A stretch of DNA of 64,000 nucleotides from Paenibacillus sp. FSL A5-0031 (lineage in GTDB: Bacteria > Bacillota > Bacilli > Paenibacillales > Paenibacillaceae), in assembly GCF_001956295.1 (NCBI RefSeq), contig NZ_MRTD01000019.1:62001-126000 (forward strand). Reading direction: 5' to 3'. The position numbers and the translations under genes are program-made. This document shows positions 36,175 to 45,011 of the stretch, in pieces (within the stretch, counting starts at the first letter, position 1; every line of letters starts with the position of its first letter). A model generated the notes under the pieces. That model searched no databases. It was not told the DNA's origin and saw only the letters and a program-made list of their open reading frames with translations.

Positions 36175-38436
36175 TTACTTCTCGCTAAGCTTCTTTGCGT
36201 ACTGGCCGGGAGCTAATCCTTCATACTTGCGGAACATTCGAATAAACGTGTTTGCATTGTTGCAACCGACCATCAGTGCCAAATCGCCAATCTTAATATC
36301 TTTCTGCTGGCGCATCATTTCTTTGGCTTGCTGCACGCGATAAAAATTCAAATAATCTTTAAAATTTTCGCCGGAATGATTTTTGAACGCGATGCTGACG
36401 TAACCGGGAGAGAAGTTAAACTCCTCCGCTATCATGCTAAGCGATAAATCCCTGTTGTAGTTTTCATGAATATATTCGATCATACGTTGGACTGTGCTGT
36501 TATCCATCATCTCATTCTGCTGATCAATCGTATCAATCATGGCGCTAAACAGGGTCGTGATGGCCGAAACCATTCGCTCCTTCGATTCGCCGTGCTGAAC
36601 GATGTCCAAAGATTCCTTGTGGGCTTGAACAAATTCTTCGAAGGACATGTTCAGTTGCTGGATAATTCGACTCAGTGTAGCTAATACAAGCAAACAGAAC
36701 TGGTCGAGCTGCTGCGGCGTTAACTGTCTTTGCTCCAAATTTTCCGATAAGAGGAGGTTTAGTGTATGCAATGCATTTTCCCGCTTGCCGCGAATCACAT
36801 AGCTGATCAGCTCTCGTTCCGTATCGATAGGATAATAATAGCTGACCATCTGAACTTGACTGAGCTGTTTATAAGTAATGACGGAAGTCTTATCAACTGC
36901 GGATTTCCTCTTTAGGGTATCAAGTGCCTGGATAAAAGAGCGGTCAATTTCGCCAGCAGAGGCTACGGGCCTGCCGACAGCTGCAGTCAATCCGTACGCA
37001 TGTGCGTCCTCGATTTGAGCCATCGCTTTCATGAGCTTCTTCTGAATGGATTCCGTATCTGATTCCTTGATTATGAAGACAAATTTAGTGAAATCGTGAT
37101 CAAGCAGCTCGCAAGGGAAATGAGCTTTCAATTGTTCATGAATGATCAAGGAAGTCTTTGATTTTATTGTAAGAATTGCGTCTTTCGAATATTGCTCCTC
37201 CAATTCGTTATCGTTCGAGAATGAAATTACGCAAACGCTTAAGGCGGTAGTTAGGCCTTGCAGTTGATGTGAATTTAGCAGGTCATCGACCTTGTCAGGA
37301 GGAACGAGTCCATAGAGCAAGTCCCGCAGAAACTTGTCTCTCATTGAAAGCCTGTGCTCATGCAATGCGGATTTCATCTGTTCATTAGCCTTACTTATAC
37401 TCGTCACTGTCTCATTCAGAAAGGCGAATTCGTCTGCTCCCGTAGGTTCCCCGTAGCTTTTGAACAATCCGACGAGATGACCGACAGGCCGGTACATACG
37501 CTTGGAAACCATATAGGCGAATGCTAGTCCCACAAAAATTAGAATGGCTAATAAAAGCACAGCCCCTTTCAAATTCGGTGAAAAGGAATCTACCAACGAG
37601 TAGTTCTGTGTAACATACATATACGACCATTGTGGCATCGTTTTCGAGCGAATCAAATGGAAATCGAATTCATTATTGAATAGCGTCGTATAATCCCCGG
37701 TTGCCTGTTCATCAAGTTGTGCCAGTGGATAGGCAAGCAATTGCTTCTCCCGTTTATCATCAAAGCTTGATTTGAGCGTAACGTATCGACCATTCTCAAT
37801 AATAGCAAAAGCTTCTTGCGTATCAGGTGACAAGGACGGTAGCAGCAATTGTTCAAAGAATGAGACAACAAAAAACAATGAATTTCCTATTCCTACCCGT
37901 TCCGGATTAACGATTATTATCGATGCGTTTTCATCGCTCTTCGTAATTACATTTTGGCTGCTCGATAGCGTTATGGTTGGGCTCGTGCTGTCTGTTCCTA
38001 ATTGTGCAAGATCCTCATTCGTCATTCCCATATCTTCCATATAGCGTCTTCTATCCGACGAAATTTGCGGCGTAATGACCAAATCGTCGTTAGTCTTCAT
38101 TAAATCGATGCTATAGCCGAATTCAGAGAATGCGTCTATATGATTTTGCAGTGCATAAGAAGTTTGTGTGATCTCATAGTAATTACGATCTTTTTCAGCG
38201 AATTTAACAACATGCTCATCTAATCTCAATTGTGCGATTAAGTTGAAAGAAACGCCGAGTTTGGTGTCAATATTGTCGCGAGATTGCATGAGAAAATTTT
38301 GCTGGTTTTGACTCAATTCCGATCGCACTTTTTGGCTGTCCTTAAAGAAAGACAGGCAGACCGCAATCATCGTGTAAGCGAATACAATAATAAGATAAGC
38401 GATAAGTAGTTTTGTGAAAAAAGACTTTCTAAGCAA
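36175..38436 (-). CDS. Transmembrane AraC-family regulator (YesN/YtdP type)
   Basis: 753 residues from a TTG at 38436 with GGGGAG upstream. A membrane helix near the N-terminus (LLIAYLIIVFAYTMIAVCLSFF) and a second at about residue 300 (LKGAVLLLAILIFVGLAFAYMV) enclose an extracytoplasmic sensor domain. A C-terminal AraC HTH follows (SMIAEEFNFSPGYVSIAFKN, MVGCNNANTFIRMFRKYEGLAPGQYAKK). Such proteins sense extracellular sugars and activate the adjacent lyase/importer operon, which starts about 290 bp away in the same direction. Confidence 0.88.
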   Translation of the reverse strand: MLRKSFFTKLLIAYLIIVFAYTMIAVCLSFFKDSQKVRSELSQNQQNFLMQSRDNIDTKLGVSFNLIAQLRLDEHVVKFAEKDRNYYEITQTSYALQNHIDAFSEFGYSIDLMKTNDDLVITPQISSDRRRYMEDMGMTNEDLAQLGTDSTSPTITLSSSQNVITKSDENASIIIVNPERVGIGNSLFFVVSFFEQLLLPSLSPDTQEAFAIIENGRYVTLKSSFDDKREKQLLAYPLAQLDEQATGDYTTLFNNEFDFHLIRSKTMPQWSYMYVTQNYSLVDSFSPNLKGAVLLLAILIFVGLAFAYMVSKRMYRPVGHLVGLFKSYGEPTGADEFAFLNETVTSISKANEQMKSALHEHRLSMRDKFLRDLLYGLVPPDKVDDLLNSHQLQGLTTALSVCVISFSNDNELEEQYSKDAILTIKSKTSLIIHEQLKAHFPCELLDHDFTKFVFIIKESDTESIQKKLMKAMAQIEDAHAYGLTAAVGRPVASAGEIDRSFIQALDTLKRKSAVDKTSVITYKQLSQVQMVSYYYPIDTERELISYVIRGKRENALHTLNLLLSENLEQRQLTPQQLDQFCLLVLATLSRIIQQLNMSFEEFVQAHKESLDIVQHGESKERMVSAITTLFSAMIDTIDQQNEMMDNSTVQRMIEYIHENYNRDLSLSMIAEEFNFSPGYVSIAFKNHSGENFKDYLNFYRVQQAKEMMRQQKDIKIGDLALMVGCNNANTFIRMFRKYEGLAPGQYAKKLSEK

Positions 38437-38742
38437 TTTTATCTCCCCTTGGCAGTTCCTTCTGAGCTGAAAATAACTTAATAAGAAAGCATGTTTCCTC
38501 ATTGGGTGATCGCATACGCTTACATTCTTCGAATCATAACTCTCACTATATATGAATGTGAAAATACCGTCTATCACCAAAACTCGCAAAGCGGTTCTAA
38601 CCCAATGCTGCTTTTTATAATTGAGTCATTCTATATGACCTATTGTCTAATTGTAGAGAAAATAATGGTACTCATCCATGTATATTCATATGTGTTACAT
38701 GTATAATCGTACAAAAACGACAGCTTTGTCTTTGTTAATTTC
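38437..38742. other. Intergenic region upstream of the regulator
   Basis: AT-rich with no start that has a ribosome site. It should hold the regulator's promoter; none is clear enough to name. Confidence 0.3.
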
Positions 38743-38771
38743 AGGCTATAGTTATCCGTTAGTTTAATCGC
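38743..38771 (+). repeat. Composite repeat, one arm only
   Basis: GGCTATAGTTATCCGTTAGT with TTAATCGC. It marks the right border of the polysaccharide cluster, where the array resumes. Confidence 0.6.
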
Positions 38772-38802
38772 TAACCCGACAACAACATTATTCCACTAAA
38801 CA

Positions 38803-38828
38803 CAAAAAAGCCGCGATTTACGCGGCAC
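38803..38828 (-). terminator. Rho-independent terminator after CwlJ-like gene
   Basis: On the minus strand the stem GCCGCG TAAAT CGCGGC is followed by TTTTTTG. Confidence 0.8.
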
Positions 38829-38914
38829 TTAATGAGATAAAGTTGTTGTCAACCGACACATGGTTGTGACAAGTCAGGTTATGAGATACTAATGAGCTCT
38901 TTGCATTTATAAAA

Positions 38915-39358
38915 TTAAAACGTATTATAGATATTTTCACATTCCTCCCCGGTCGGTTCATAAAAGCAGTGCTTCTTCCAACGTCCTGCGAGCGGCTGAT
39001 TATACCAGGTTGGCGGACATGGACCGGGATTTTCGAACGATCCTGGACGGAAATACCATAGGGAGAATTTGGCTGGCCAATTCCGCTCCCCATTCACTGC
39101 CCGTTGCGCCAGACGGCGTTCCCTGTCTCTTGCATTTTGATAGTACAAACTATGTTGCAACGCTTCGAACGCATGCTCCTGGTTGATCATTTGGGGAATT
39201 GTCCGGATATCTTTGAAATCGGAGCAATTCCCTCTGATTCGGTTAATGCCAACATTTCCAACAAGGAGCATTCCCATTTCGCCTTCGGTCTCCGCTTCAG
39301 CTCGAAGCAACCTTGCCAACATGTTAATATCCTGTTGCCTTGCTTTTACGACTGCCAT
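38915..39358 (-). CDS. cwlJ: CwlJ-type spore cortex hydrolase (SleB/Hydrolase_2 family)
   Basis: 147 residues, full length for CwlJ. The catalytic-domain signatures are LARLLRAEAETEGEMGMLLVGNVGINR (with the conserved Glu), GNCSDFKDIRTIPQMI, QHSLYYQNARDRERRLAQRAVNGE and CPPTWYNQPLAGRWKKHCFY. There is no signal peptide, as in CwlJ, which is placed in the spore coat and degrades cortex peptidoglycan during germination. AGAGGTGAG precedes the ATG. It lies alone between repeat arms with its own terminator. Confidence 0.88.
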   Translation of the reverse strand: MAVVKARQQDINMLARLLRAEAETEGEMGMLLVGNVGINRIRGNCSDFKDIRTIPQMINQEHAFEALQHSLYYQNARDRERRLAQRAVNGERNWPAKFSLWYFRPGSFENPGPCPPTWYNQPLAGRWKKHCFYEPTGEECENIYNTF

Positions 39359-39457
39359 TGACTCACCTCTTTAGATTTCTAGACTCATCATATTGTAGGT
39401 GAAGCGAATGTGTTACTCTGGCATAAGAAAGAGCGATAATAAATAACCGTTCCATCA

Positions 39458-39484
39458 CACTCTTCTGCCTGTTAGTTTAATGAA
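39458..39484 (+). repeat. Composite repeat, left arm only
   Basis: CACTCTTCTGCCTGTTAGTT with TAATGAA. Confidence 0.55.
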
Positions 39485-39568
39485 ATTTTAGTTGCTTGTT
39501 AAGATCTACAGTCCACTGATTATTAAAAGGATTACGTTCATTTCCAAAAGGTCCAGATTGGCTGACAT

Positions 39569-40165
39569 TCACTTTTTTAAACGCAATCCGTCCAGTAAAC
39601 TGATGAATTGTTTTTTGGTCGATGCCTCTTTATCATGCTTCGTGAATTCCAATACAAATATTATTTTGTCTTGAATAGGTATGACTGCGAAATAGACGTC
39701 ATGCGTGCCGGTTAGGCCTGAGGCGGCCGTACCGTTGTCCGCGTCGAGCGTATACAGCTTGCCGCTTCCGATGGAAGTATCAATTTCTTCTTCATGTGTA
39801 ATTTCGCTATGGTTCGGCTTATACATGTTAAAGCTGAAATCGTCAGTATACGGGTACGTGACAACACTTCCGAGATTGATTCCATTCTCGTCGGCGAGGG
39901 ATGTGCCAAATTGATTTTCCGTATTCAGATTCCATCCCTTCGGCAGGGTCAATTCCAAATTGGAGATGCCGTTTTCGATCATTGAATTTGGTTGGCTTGA
40001 TTTCGAATGTTCCCCAGAATCAATGGTGTTGTCGATATTCTGGTTTCGCGAAACAGATAGATTAGTTTGGTTATTCTTTGGGGCGATATCCTCCTGGTTA
40101 ACTGAACAACCGGCAAGAACAAAAATCAGCAGTTGAACAACCAGTAGCAGTTGAGCTTTAGTCAT
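39569..40165 (-). CDS. Lipoprotein of unknown function
   Basis: 198 residues. Signal peptide LLLVVQLLIFVLAGC with lipobox LAGC, then a low-complexity Ser/Asn linker (residues about 25-70) and a globular domain with LELTLPKGWNLNTENQFG and HDVYFAVIPIQDKIIFVLEF. The domain resembles small PsbP/DUF-type surface lipoproteins but is not assigned. AAGGAG precedes the ATG. Confidence 0.72.
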   Translation of the reverse strand: MTKAQLLLVVQLLIFVLAGCSVNQEDIAPKNNQTNLSVSRNQNIDNTIDSGEHSKSSQPNSMIENGISNLELTLPKGWNLNTENQFGTSLADENGINLGSVVTYPYTDDFSFNMYKPNHSEITHEEEIDTSIGSGKLYTLDADNGTAASGLTGTHDVYFAVIPIQDKIIFVLEFTKHDKEASTKKQFISLLDGLRLKK

Positions 40166-40237
40166 TCTTAGACTCCTTTAGTTATTGAATTCAAATTAGA
40201 AGTAGAGATGGCTGGTAACAGATACTAGGATAACACT

Positions 40238-40290
40238 CACCTGCTCAACAATAAGTATTATTCAACTATCATTCTCCGATAGCAAAACAA
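40238..40290 (+). repeat. Composite repeat, hairpin remnant plus right arm
   Basis: The tail CACCTGCTC of a class A hairpin, then TTCAACTATCATTCTCCGAT with AGCAAAAC. The left half is lost. Confidence 0.65.
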
Positions 40291-40308
40291 GAATAGAGTT
40301 TTATCTTT

Positions 40309-41163
40309 CTATGCGACTGTGTTACTGATAATCGTTAGAAAACCGTTCGTTGACGCGGTATCAATTAATTGATTAATAGATTGGCTTGCCGTATAGCTAA
40401 ACAAATACCATTGTTTTTCCGTATCGTCATACAACAAAACCTTTGGGGAGTTTGTCAAAGGTCCAGGTGGATAAGATTCCATTAATGAGTAAATATCAAA
40501 ACGTTTGATGCTTTTCCCTTTTTGATCTAAAAAATCATATTGCGCATTTTTATAATATGCTCCAGCTTGGACAAGCTGAATCTGCCACGAGTAATCAACT
40601 GGAGCTTCGACCTTGCTGCCTTTGTTTTCTACAAAAATATTATAAATTGCTTCGAAATAAGCATTCACTTTGATTTGTTGCTCTACGCCACCCATAGTCA
40701 TGTGGTATTCCTGCTGCAATGCTTTCACTTTTATACCATCTATGATTAATGGCTCGGTATCAACGGTTACGATGGAGTTTTTGTAATTGACTGTGCAGCC
40801 AAATGCTTCTGAAATAAAGCGAAGTGGAACGATTGTGTGATTATTTTTTATATATGGTTTTACATCAAGCAGTACCGTTTTACCGTTTATGACTGCTGTA
40901 CTGCTATTTAGTCTTAATGTTACATTTATTTTGCTTTTAGTAAGTGTAATTTCAGAATTCGACCAATTGACCTTAGCTCCCAAATTTTCGCTGATAATAC
41001 GTAACGGCACCATTATACGATTGTTCTTAATTTCGGGTTTCACTACGGATGCAATAACAAAACCGTCAACTTTTATTTTGAAGTCTGTATCTGCTGCATA
41101 TGTAGTCGACGTTGTAATAATTAGAATCAATGCCATGACGAATCCTGATAATACCTTTTTCAT
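40309..41163 (-). CDS. Secreted stalk-domain protein (copper amine oxidase N-like)
   Basis: 284 residues from an ATG at 41163 with AAGGAG upstream. Signal peptide KKVLSGFVMALILIITTSTTYA is followed by two copies of the stalk motif: NNRIMVPLRIISENLGAKVNW and NNHTIVPLRFISEAFGCTVNY. The C-terminal 150 residues are a unique domain (QQIKVNAYFEAIYNIFVENK). These domains occur on Paenibacillus cell-surface proteins. Function unknown. Confidence 0.8.
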   Translation of the reverse strand: MKKVLSGFVMALILIITTSTTYAADTDFKIKVDGFVIASVVKPEIKNNRIMVPLRIISENLGAKVNWSNSEITLTKSKINVTLRLNSSTAVINGKTVLLDVKPYIKNNHTIVPLRFISEAFGCTVNYKNSIVTVDTEPLIIDGIKVKALQQEYHMTMGGVEQQIKVNAYFEAIYNIFVENKGSKVEAPVDYSWQIQLVQAGAYYKNAQYDFLDQKGKSIKRFDIYSLMESYPPGPLTNSPKVLLYDDTEKQWYLFSYTASQSINQLIDTASTNGFLTIISNTVA

Positions 41164-41351
41164 TTTAAAAGCTCCTTTTATCAAAAGAAAATGTGGTAGC
41201 TATTTAATCCCAACATTTTTTATTTGAGCACTCCTTTCCAAAAAAAAACGTCAAAACAGGTATTAACTCCCTGTACTGGAGATCATTGTTCTCGTGAATA
41301 TAGACGCACATCGATAATAAAAGGTTCCTTTTTTATAAAGTTCAATATTAA
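41164..41351. other. Intergenic region, no gene seen
   Basis: Should contain the promoter of the stalk-domain gene. A polyA run at about 41240 and AT-rich sequence; nothing else recognised. Confidence 0.3.
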
Positions 41352-41404
41352 GCTGTACTGCCCTTTATTTGAGTAACCGCTTGCGCTCCCCATTAGCACA
41401 ATGA
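41352..41404 (+). repeat. Composite repeat, hairpin reduced
   Basis: GCTGTACTGCCCTTTATTTG with AGTAAC, then GCGCTCCCCATTAGCACAAT. Two arms lie almost adjacent with little hairpin between them. Confidence 0.5.
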
Positions 41405-41426
41405 TTTTCTAAAATCGAAGTTTGAT

Positions 41427-42046
41427 CTATACTTCTCCCCAAAATATTTCAGTTTCATAATCGAACAGAACAAAACCATTCTGATTATTTCTATCAAATA
41501 GATTTCGCAGTTCCGTCATCATCGGTTTGTAATTGGGATGACGGGTACATGGCTGTAGGAAGATGATAGCAACCGGCCTCTCAAGCCCTCGAAATCAAAC
41601 TCCTGGCTCATTCTGAATCGCACCTCATGCATCGTACCTTCCTTGAAAAAAGAGAGAAGCATCGACTGAGAAATGTTTTTATGATTAACTTTTACGTAGT
41701 CGGTTCCGTATGTATGGAGCAGTTGATCATACCCTTCACGAAATGTAGTACCGCTTGTAAGACGGGAATTCCAAATTAGTATTATTCTACCGCCCGGCTG
41801 TAGAATTCTACGGAACTCGGTTTGCGCTGCTAGCCGATCAAACCAGTGAAACGCTTGTGAGCAGACTATAATCTAAACCGACTGATCAGGTAATCCAGTA
41901 GATTCTGCAGAACCTGATATACTCTGAAAGTTCGAATTGCTTTCTAACATTTGCTCGGCGGCTACTCGCAATGCCTGATTCGGCTCGACCGCAATCACAT
42001 AGCTTCCGCGTACCAGAAGTAGTTTTGAAAAGATGCCTGTAGTCTT
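41427..42046 (-). pseudogene. SAM-dependent methyltransferase, inactivated
   Basis: The minus frame reads YVIAVEPNQALRVAAEQMLE, AESTGLPDQSV-stop-IIVCSQAFHWFD and RRILQPGGRIILIWNSR, a class I methyltransferase of the Methyltransf_11 type. A TAG at 41873-41875 interrupts it. Further on the frame shifts near GLRGRLLSSSYSHVP and resumes as RHPNYKPMMTELRNLFDRNN to a TAG at 41427. The N-terminal segment and start are missing. At least three lesions make it clearly dead. Confidence 0.75.
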
Positions 42047-42078
42047 CTAATTTCATGTTTTTGATTTGATCATTTTCC

Positions 42079-42170
42079 CGCTAATTATCCGTTAGCTTAA
42101 TAAAACCAAGGAGCAGCTACCGTAGTAACTGCTCCTTGCGCTGTTAAACTATCGTTCTCCGTTAGCTGTC
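42079..42170 (+). repeat. Composite cassette repeat, class B hairpin, complete
   Basis: CGCTAATTATCCGTTAGCTT, stem AA GGAGCAGCTACC..GTAACTGCTCCTT, right arm GTTAAACTATCGTTCTCCGT with TAGCTG. Confidence 0.85.
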
Positions 42171-42199
42171 GCTGTCCGAAGAAATAAACTTATGTCACT

Positions 42200-42625
42200 C
42201 TAGCAATCCTTAAGCGGAATGGAAAATTCAATATAAAAGGGATGAAGTTCTTCATTCAAGCAAAGCTCAATTCTTTGCTTAAAATTTCCCCAATTCACCA
42301 TCTCTAATGCTGTTTCGACCGGAAAATAACCTACTTCTAAAGACTCAGCGGTAGTTGTTAATTCTCCTCCGACTGGTCTGCCTAAAAATAAAGTGTTACA
42401 AATACTACTACTTACATTTTGAAAAATACCACAAAACTTTGTCACTTCTATATCTATACCGCTCTCTTCCTTTGTTTCCCTTATCGCTGCATCTTTCAAT
42501 GATTCACCTTCTTCAACCTGTCCTCCTGGCATTTCCCAACCTCGTTTAGGTCCTTTTATCAATAATATTTCGTTACGCTCATTAACTACAATTGTTGCCG
42601 CAGAAATTATATGTTTTGGAGCCAC
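42200..42625 (-). CDS. Nudix hydrolase
   Basis: 141 residues. The Nudix box GGQVEEGESLKDAAIRETKEESGI is a perfect GX5EX7REUXEEXGU match at residues about 34-57, preceded by the RGWEMPGG strand. It hydrolyses a nucleoside diphosphate-linked substrate with Mg2+; which one cannot be told. The GTG start at 42625 has GGGGAGG upstream. A one-gene cassette. Confidence 0.9.
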   Translation of the reverse strand: MAPKHIISAATIVVNERNEILLIKGPKRGWEMPGGQVEEGESLKDAAIRETKEESGIDIEVTKFCGIFQNVSSSICNTLFLGRPVGGELTTTAESLEVGYFPVETALEMVNWGNFKQRIELCLNEELHPFYIEFSIPLKDC

Positions 42626-42683
42626 TATATCGTCCTCCCCTTTTTTAAATTAACAAAACTAGATTACCACTAATTTCCTATTA

Positions 42684-42748
42684 CTGTATACTGCCTTTTA
42701 GATGAGAAGACAGCGATCAGTTTTCGTCGGCTGCCTCCTCGCTTTAAT
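42684..42748 (+). repeat. Composite repeat, left arm plus class D-like hairpin
   Basis: TGTATACTGCCTTTTAGATG, then GACAGCGATC..CGTCGGCTGCC. No clear right arm. Confidence 0.5.
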
Positions 42749-42980
42749 CGTTCCACTCTCGTTCTTCAGTTCGTTTAATCTTGAACGAGTTAACTATTTA
42801 TAATAGGGGCAGTCTGTTCAAAAGGAATTAGAAACTTATATAAGCTATGCCTTGGTGGCTCTGTTAAACGATGGGGCAGACCTACGCAGACTGCGTATTG
42901 ACGCTAAACATTTCCATTCATAGCTTTCTCTCTGGTAAAATAGAGAAAATCATATTTTACTTAGGAGGCAGGCGGCAACG
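42749..42980. other. Intergenic region before the TPR-Imm51 gene
   Basis: Contains the promoter region of the plus-strand gene; TAGGAGGC at about 42962 is its ribosome site. No other feature recognised. Confidence 0.35.
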
Positions 42981-44717
42981 ATGGAACATGAGCTAAGCGC
43001 ACAGATATTGCAGTGGCACGAGGATGACGAACACCAGCAGATCGTAGACACTCTGATGAAGATTCCTCCAGCGGACAGAGATTACGATATGATCAGCAGC
43101 ATAGGTCGGGCTTATAACAATCTGAGTTTGTATAAAAAAGCACTGGAACAGTTTGCTATCATTGCTGAGCAGGGAAAAAATGATCCGTTGTGGTATTTTC
43201 GCGTAGGCTATTCCTACTATTATATGAAGCGGTATGAGGAAGCAGTAGGTGTGTTAAGCACCGCGTTAGAGCTAGATCCTGACGATCGGCATTCAGCCAG
43301 ATTTCTAGACTGGAGCCAAAGCAAATGGCAAAAACAACAAAAGGCTGAATCCCTGCGCACACTCAGCAAACAAAAGAAAGACCAGGGAGCAATCCCTTTT
43401 GAAGGTATGGATCTCGACAGCTTCTGGCAAGACAGTAACTATGCTAGAGAACAATATGTCTCTGATCCGCCTACAGATGAGCTGATTGCTTCTGTAGAAG
43501 AAGAACTCGGCTATAAGCTACCGGCAGCCTACATCGCTCTGATGAAGCATCAGAACGGTGGCATTCCCCATAATACATCCTTTCCGACAGATGAAGCTAC
43601 CTCTTGGGCTGAGGATCATATTGCTATAACAGGAATTATGGGGATCGGACGCGACAAAAGCTACTCTATCTGCGGTGATCTCGGCAGTCCGTTCATGATT
43701 GAAGAATGGGGATATCCGGATATCGGCGTGGTAATTTGTGACTGCCCTTCGGCAGGGCACGATGTTGTGATGCTGGATTACCGTCGCTGTGGGAAGGACG
43801 GCGAACCTGAAGTCATTCATGTCGATCAGGAAGATGATTACGAAATAACATTCCTGGCACCGAACTTCGAGTCGTTCATCCGCGGTCTGGTGAATGATGA
43901 GGATTACGACACTACTGAAGAAGATAAAGAGAACGATCTGCGCAAAGTGGCTGAAGGAAAATTCTCTCCACTACTCACAGAACTCTGCGGTCAGGCCTCT
44001 GAGGTTGAAGGACTGGAGTCCAAAATACGCAGTGTCTGTACCCGGATCGTACAGGAGAAGAACCATTTCTCATTTCATGCGGACGAGAGGTCTCATCTCA
44101 TGTACGATGTGCAGTTCTGGCTATACACCAACGCTTACCCGACTACCAGCCGTCAGCAGTATCTGGATACCTATGAGCAAATGATCGCTTTCGGCGGTGA
44201 ATTCGGCCAAGGCGGGTACGCTCCTGGCTTCATCAGCGATTGGCTGGATGGGCGGATCGCGGAAGGCCTTATCGTTGAGGAGAACAGGGTTCTCCGCTTC
44301 ACGGACGAGGCACGCAGTGCGGTTATAGCAAAGCTTTCAGCGGAAGCAGAAGCTGCACAGTCATTGTCAGCTGCAGGAGGCACGAAGGATGTGGCACCCT
44401 TTACCATCGTGAAACAAAATAATGGTGGCAAATCTGTCATTCTGACGGTCGGTAGCTATTTGACCGAACTCTTCGACACCCGGGCAGACGAAGGGTTCGA
44501 AGGCAACGGTTACGACTGGGCTTCACTGGCGGCGGTATTCTTGAATGAGCGGATGCCGGAACTCGCGGAAACGATTCATTTTGACCCAGAAGCAGATATG
44601 TTCTGTGCCTACTCGAGTAATGGAGCCGCATTAGAACAGTTCGCATGTGCGTTCAAATTCGCCTGTGAGGATGAGGTGCTTATTTACGATCTGTTCACTC
44701 GCGCAGAGTTGGACTGA
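42981..44717 (+). CDS. TPR - SMI1/KNR4 - Imm51 multidomain immunity protein
   Basis: 578 residues. The N-terminal TPR units (about 1-125) include DPLWYFRVGYSYYYMKRYEEAVGVLSTALELDPDD. A SMI1/KNR4 domain (about 160-300) follows: SVEEELGYKLPAAYIALMKHQNGG, CDCPSAGHDVVMLDYR. The C-terminal 105 residues (PFTIVKQNNGGKSVILTVGS, ELFDTRADEGFEGNGYDWAS, FACAFKFACEDEVLIYDLF) match Immunity protein 51. Such fusions neutralise nuclease or other polymorphic toxins. No toxin gene adjoins it, so it is probably an orphan immunity gene. Confidence 0.82.
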   Translation: MEHELSAQILQWHEDDEHQQIVDTLMKIPPADRDYDMISSIGRAYNNLSLYKKALEQFAIIAEQGKNDPLWYFRVGYSYYYMKRYEEAVGVLSTALELDPDDRHSARFLDWSQSKWQKQQKAESLRTLSKQKKDQGAIPFEGMDLDSFWQDSNYAREQYVSDPPTDELIASVEEELGYKLPAAYIALMKHQNGGIPHNTSFPTDEATSWAEDHIAITGIMGIGRDKSYSICGDLGSPFMIEEWGYPDIGVVICDCPSAGHDVVMLDYRRCGKDGEPEVIHVDQEDDYEITFLAPNFESFIRGLVNDEDYDTTEEDKENDLRKVAEGKFSPLLTELCGQASEVEGLESKIRSVCTRIVQEKNHFSFHADERSHLMYDVQFWLYTNAYPTTSRQQYLDTYEQMIAFGGEFGQGGYAPGFISDWLDGRIAEGLIVEENRVLRFTDEARSAVIAKLSAEAEAAQSLSAAGGTKDVAPFTIVKQNNGGKSVILTVGSYLTELFDTRADEGFEGNGYDWASLAAVFLNERMPELAETIHFDPEADMFCAYSSNGAALEQFACAFKFACEDEVLIYDLFTRAELD

Positions 44718-44859
44718 GCTAATCATCCGAACTTAAACTGTAGACAACACGAATCATACGTCGTATGTATTTTTGTTCATAAAGCTCCATCAGATCTTCT
44801 AATAATAAAATATAATAATCCATAGCTACAGTTTCTTCTGTAAAAAAGAACAATATATT

Positions 44860-44953
44860 TTACTATACTGCCAGTTAGCTCAACGAGGCTGTCGTTCTAT
44901 GCAGCAGCCTCGTCATGATGGTTATTGAGCTATGTGTCCCGCTACTTCAACAA
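44860..44953 (+). repeat. Composite cassette repeat, class D hairpin, complete
   Basis: TACTATACTGCCAGTTAGCT, stem GAGGCTGTCG..GCAGCAGCCTC, right arm ATTGAGCTATGTGTCCCGCT with ACTTCAA. Confidence 0.83.
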
Positions 44954-45011
44954 TTCCTCGTTTGCTATAAATTCCGGAACATCTTTCATTTAGCTATATA
45001 GATTTTAGCAA

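Noticed and set aside
44719..44823. 34-aa minus-strand ORF (MDYYILLLEDLMELYEQKYI...)
   Set aside because: Weak ribosome site, begins just after the Imm51 gene ends and has no family signal; probably chance.
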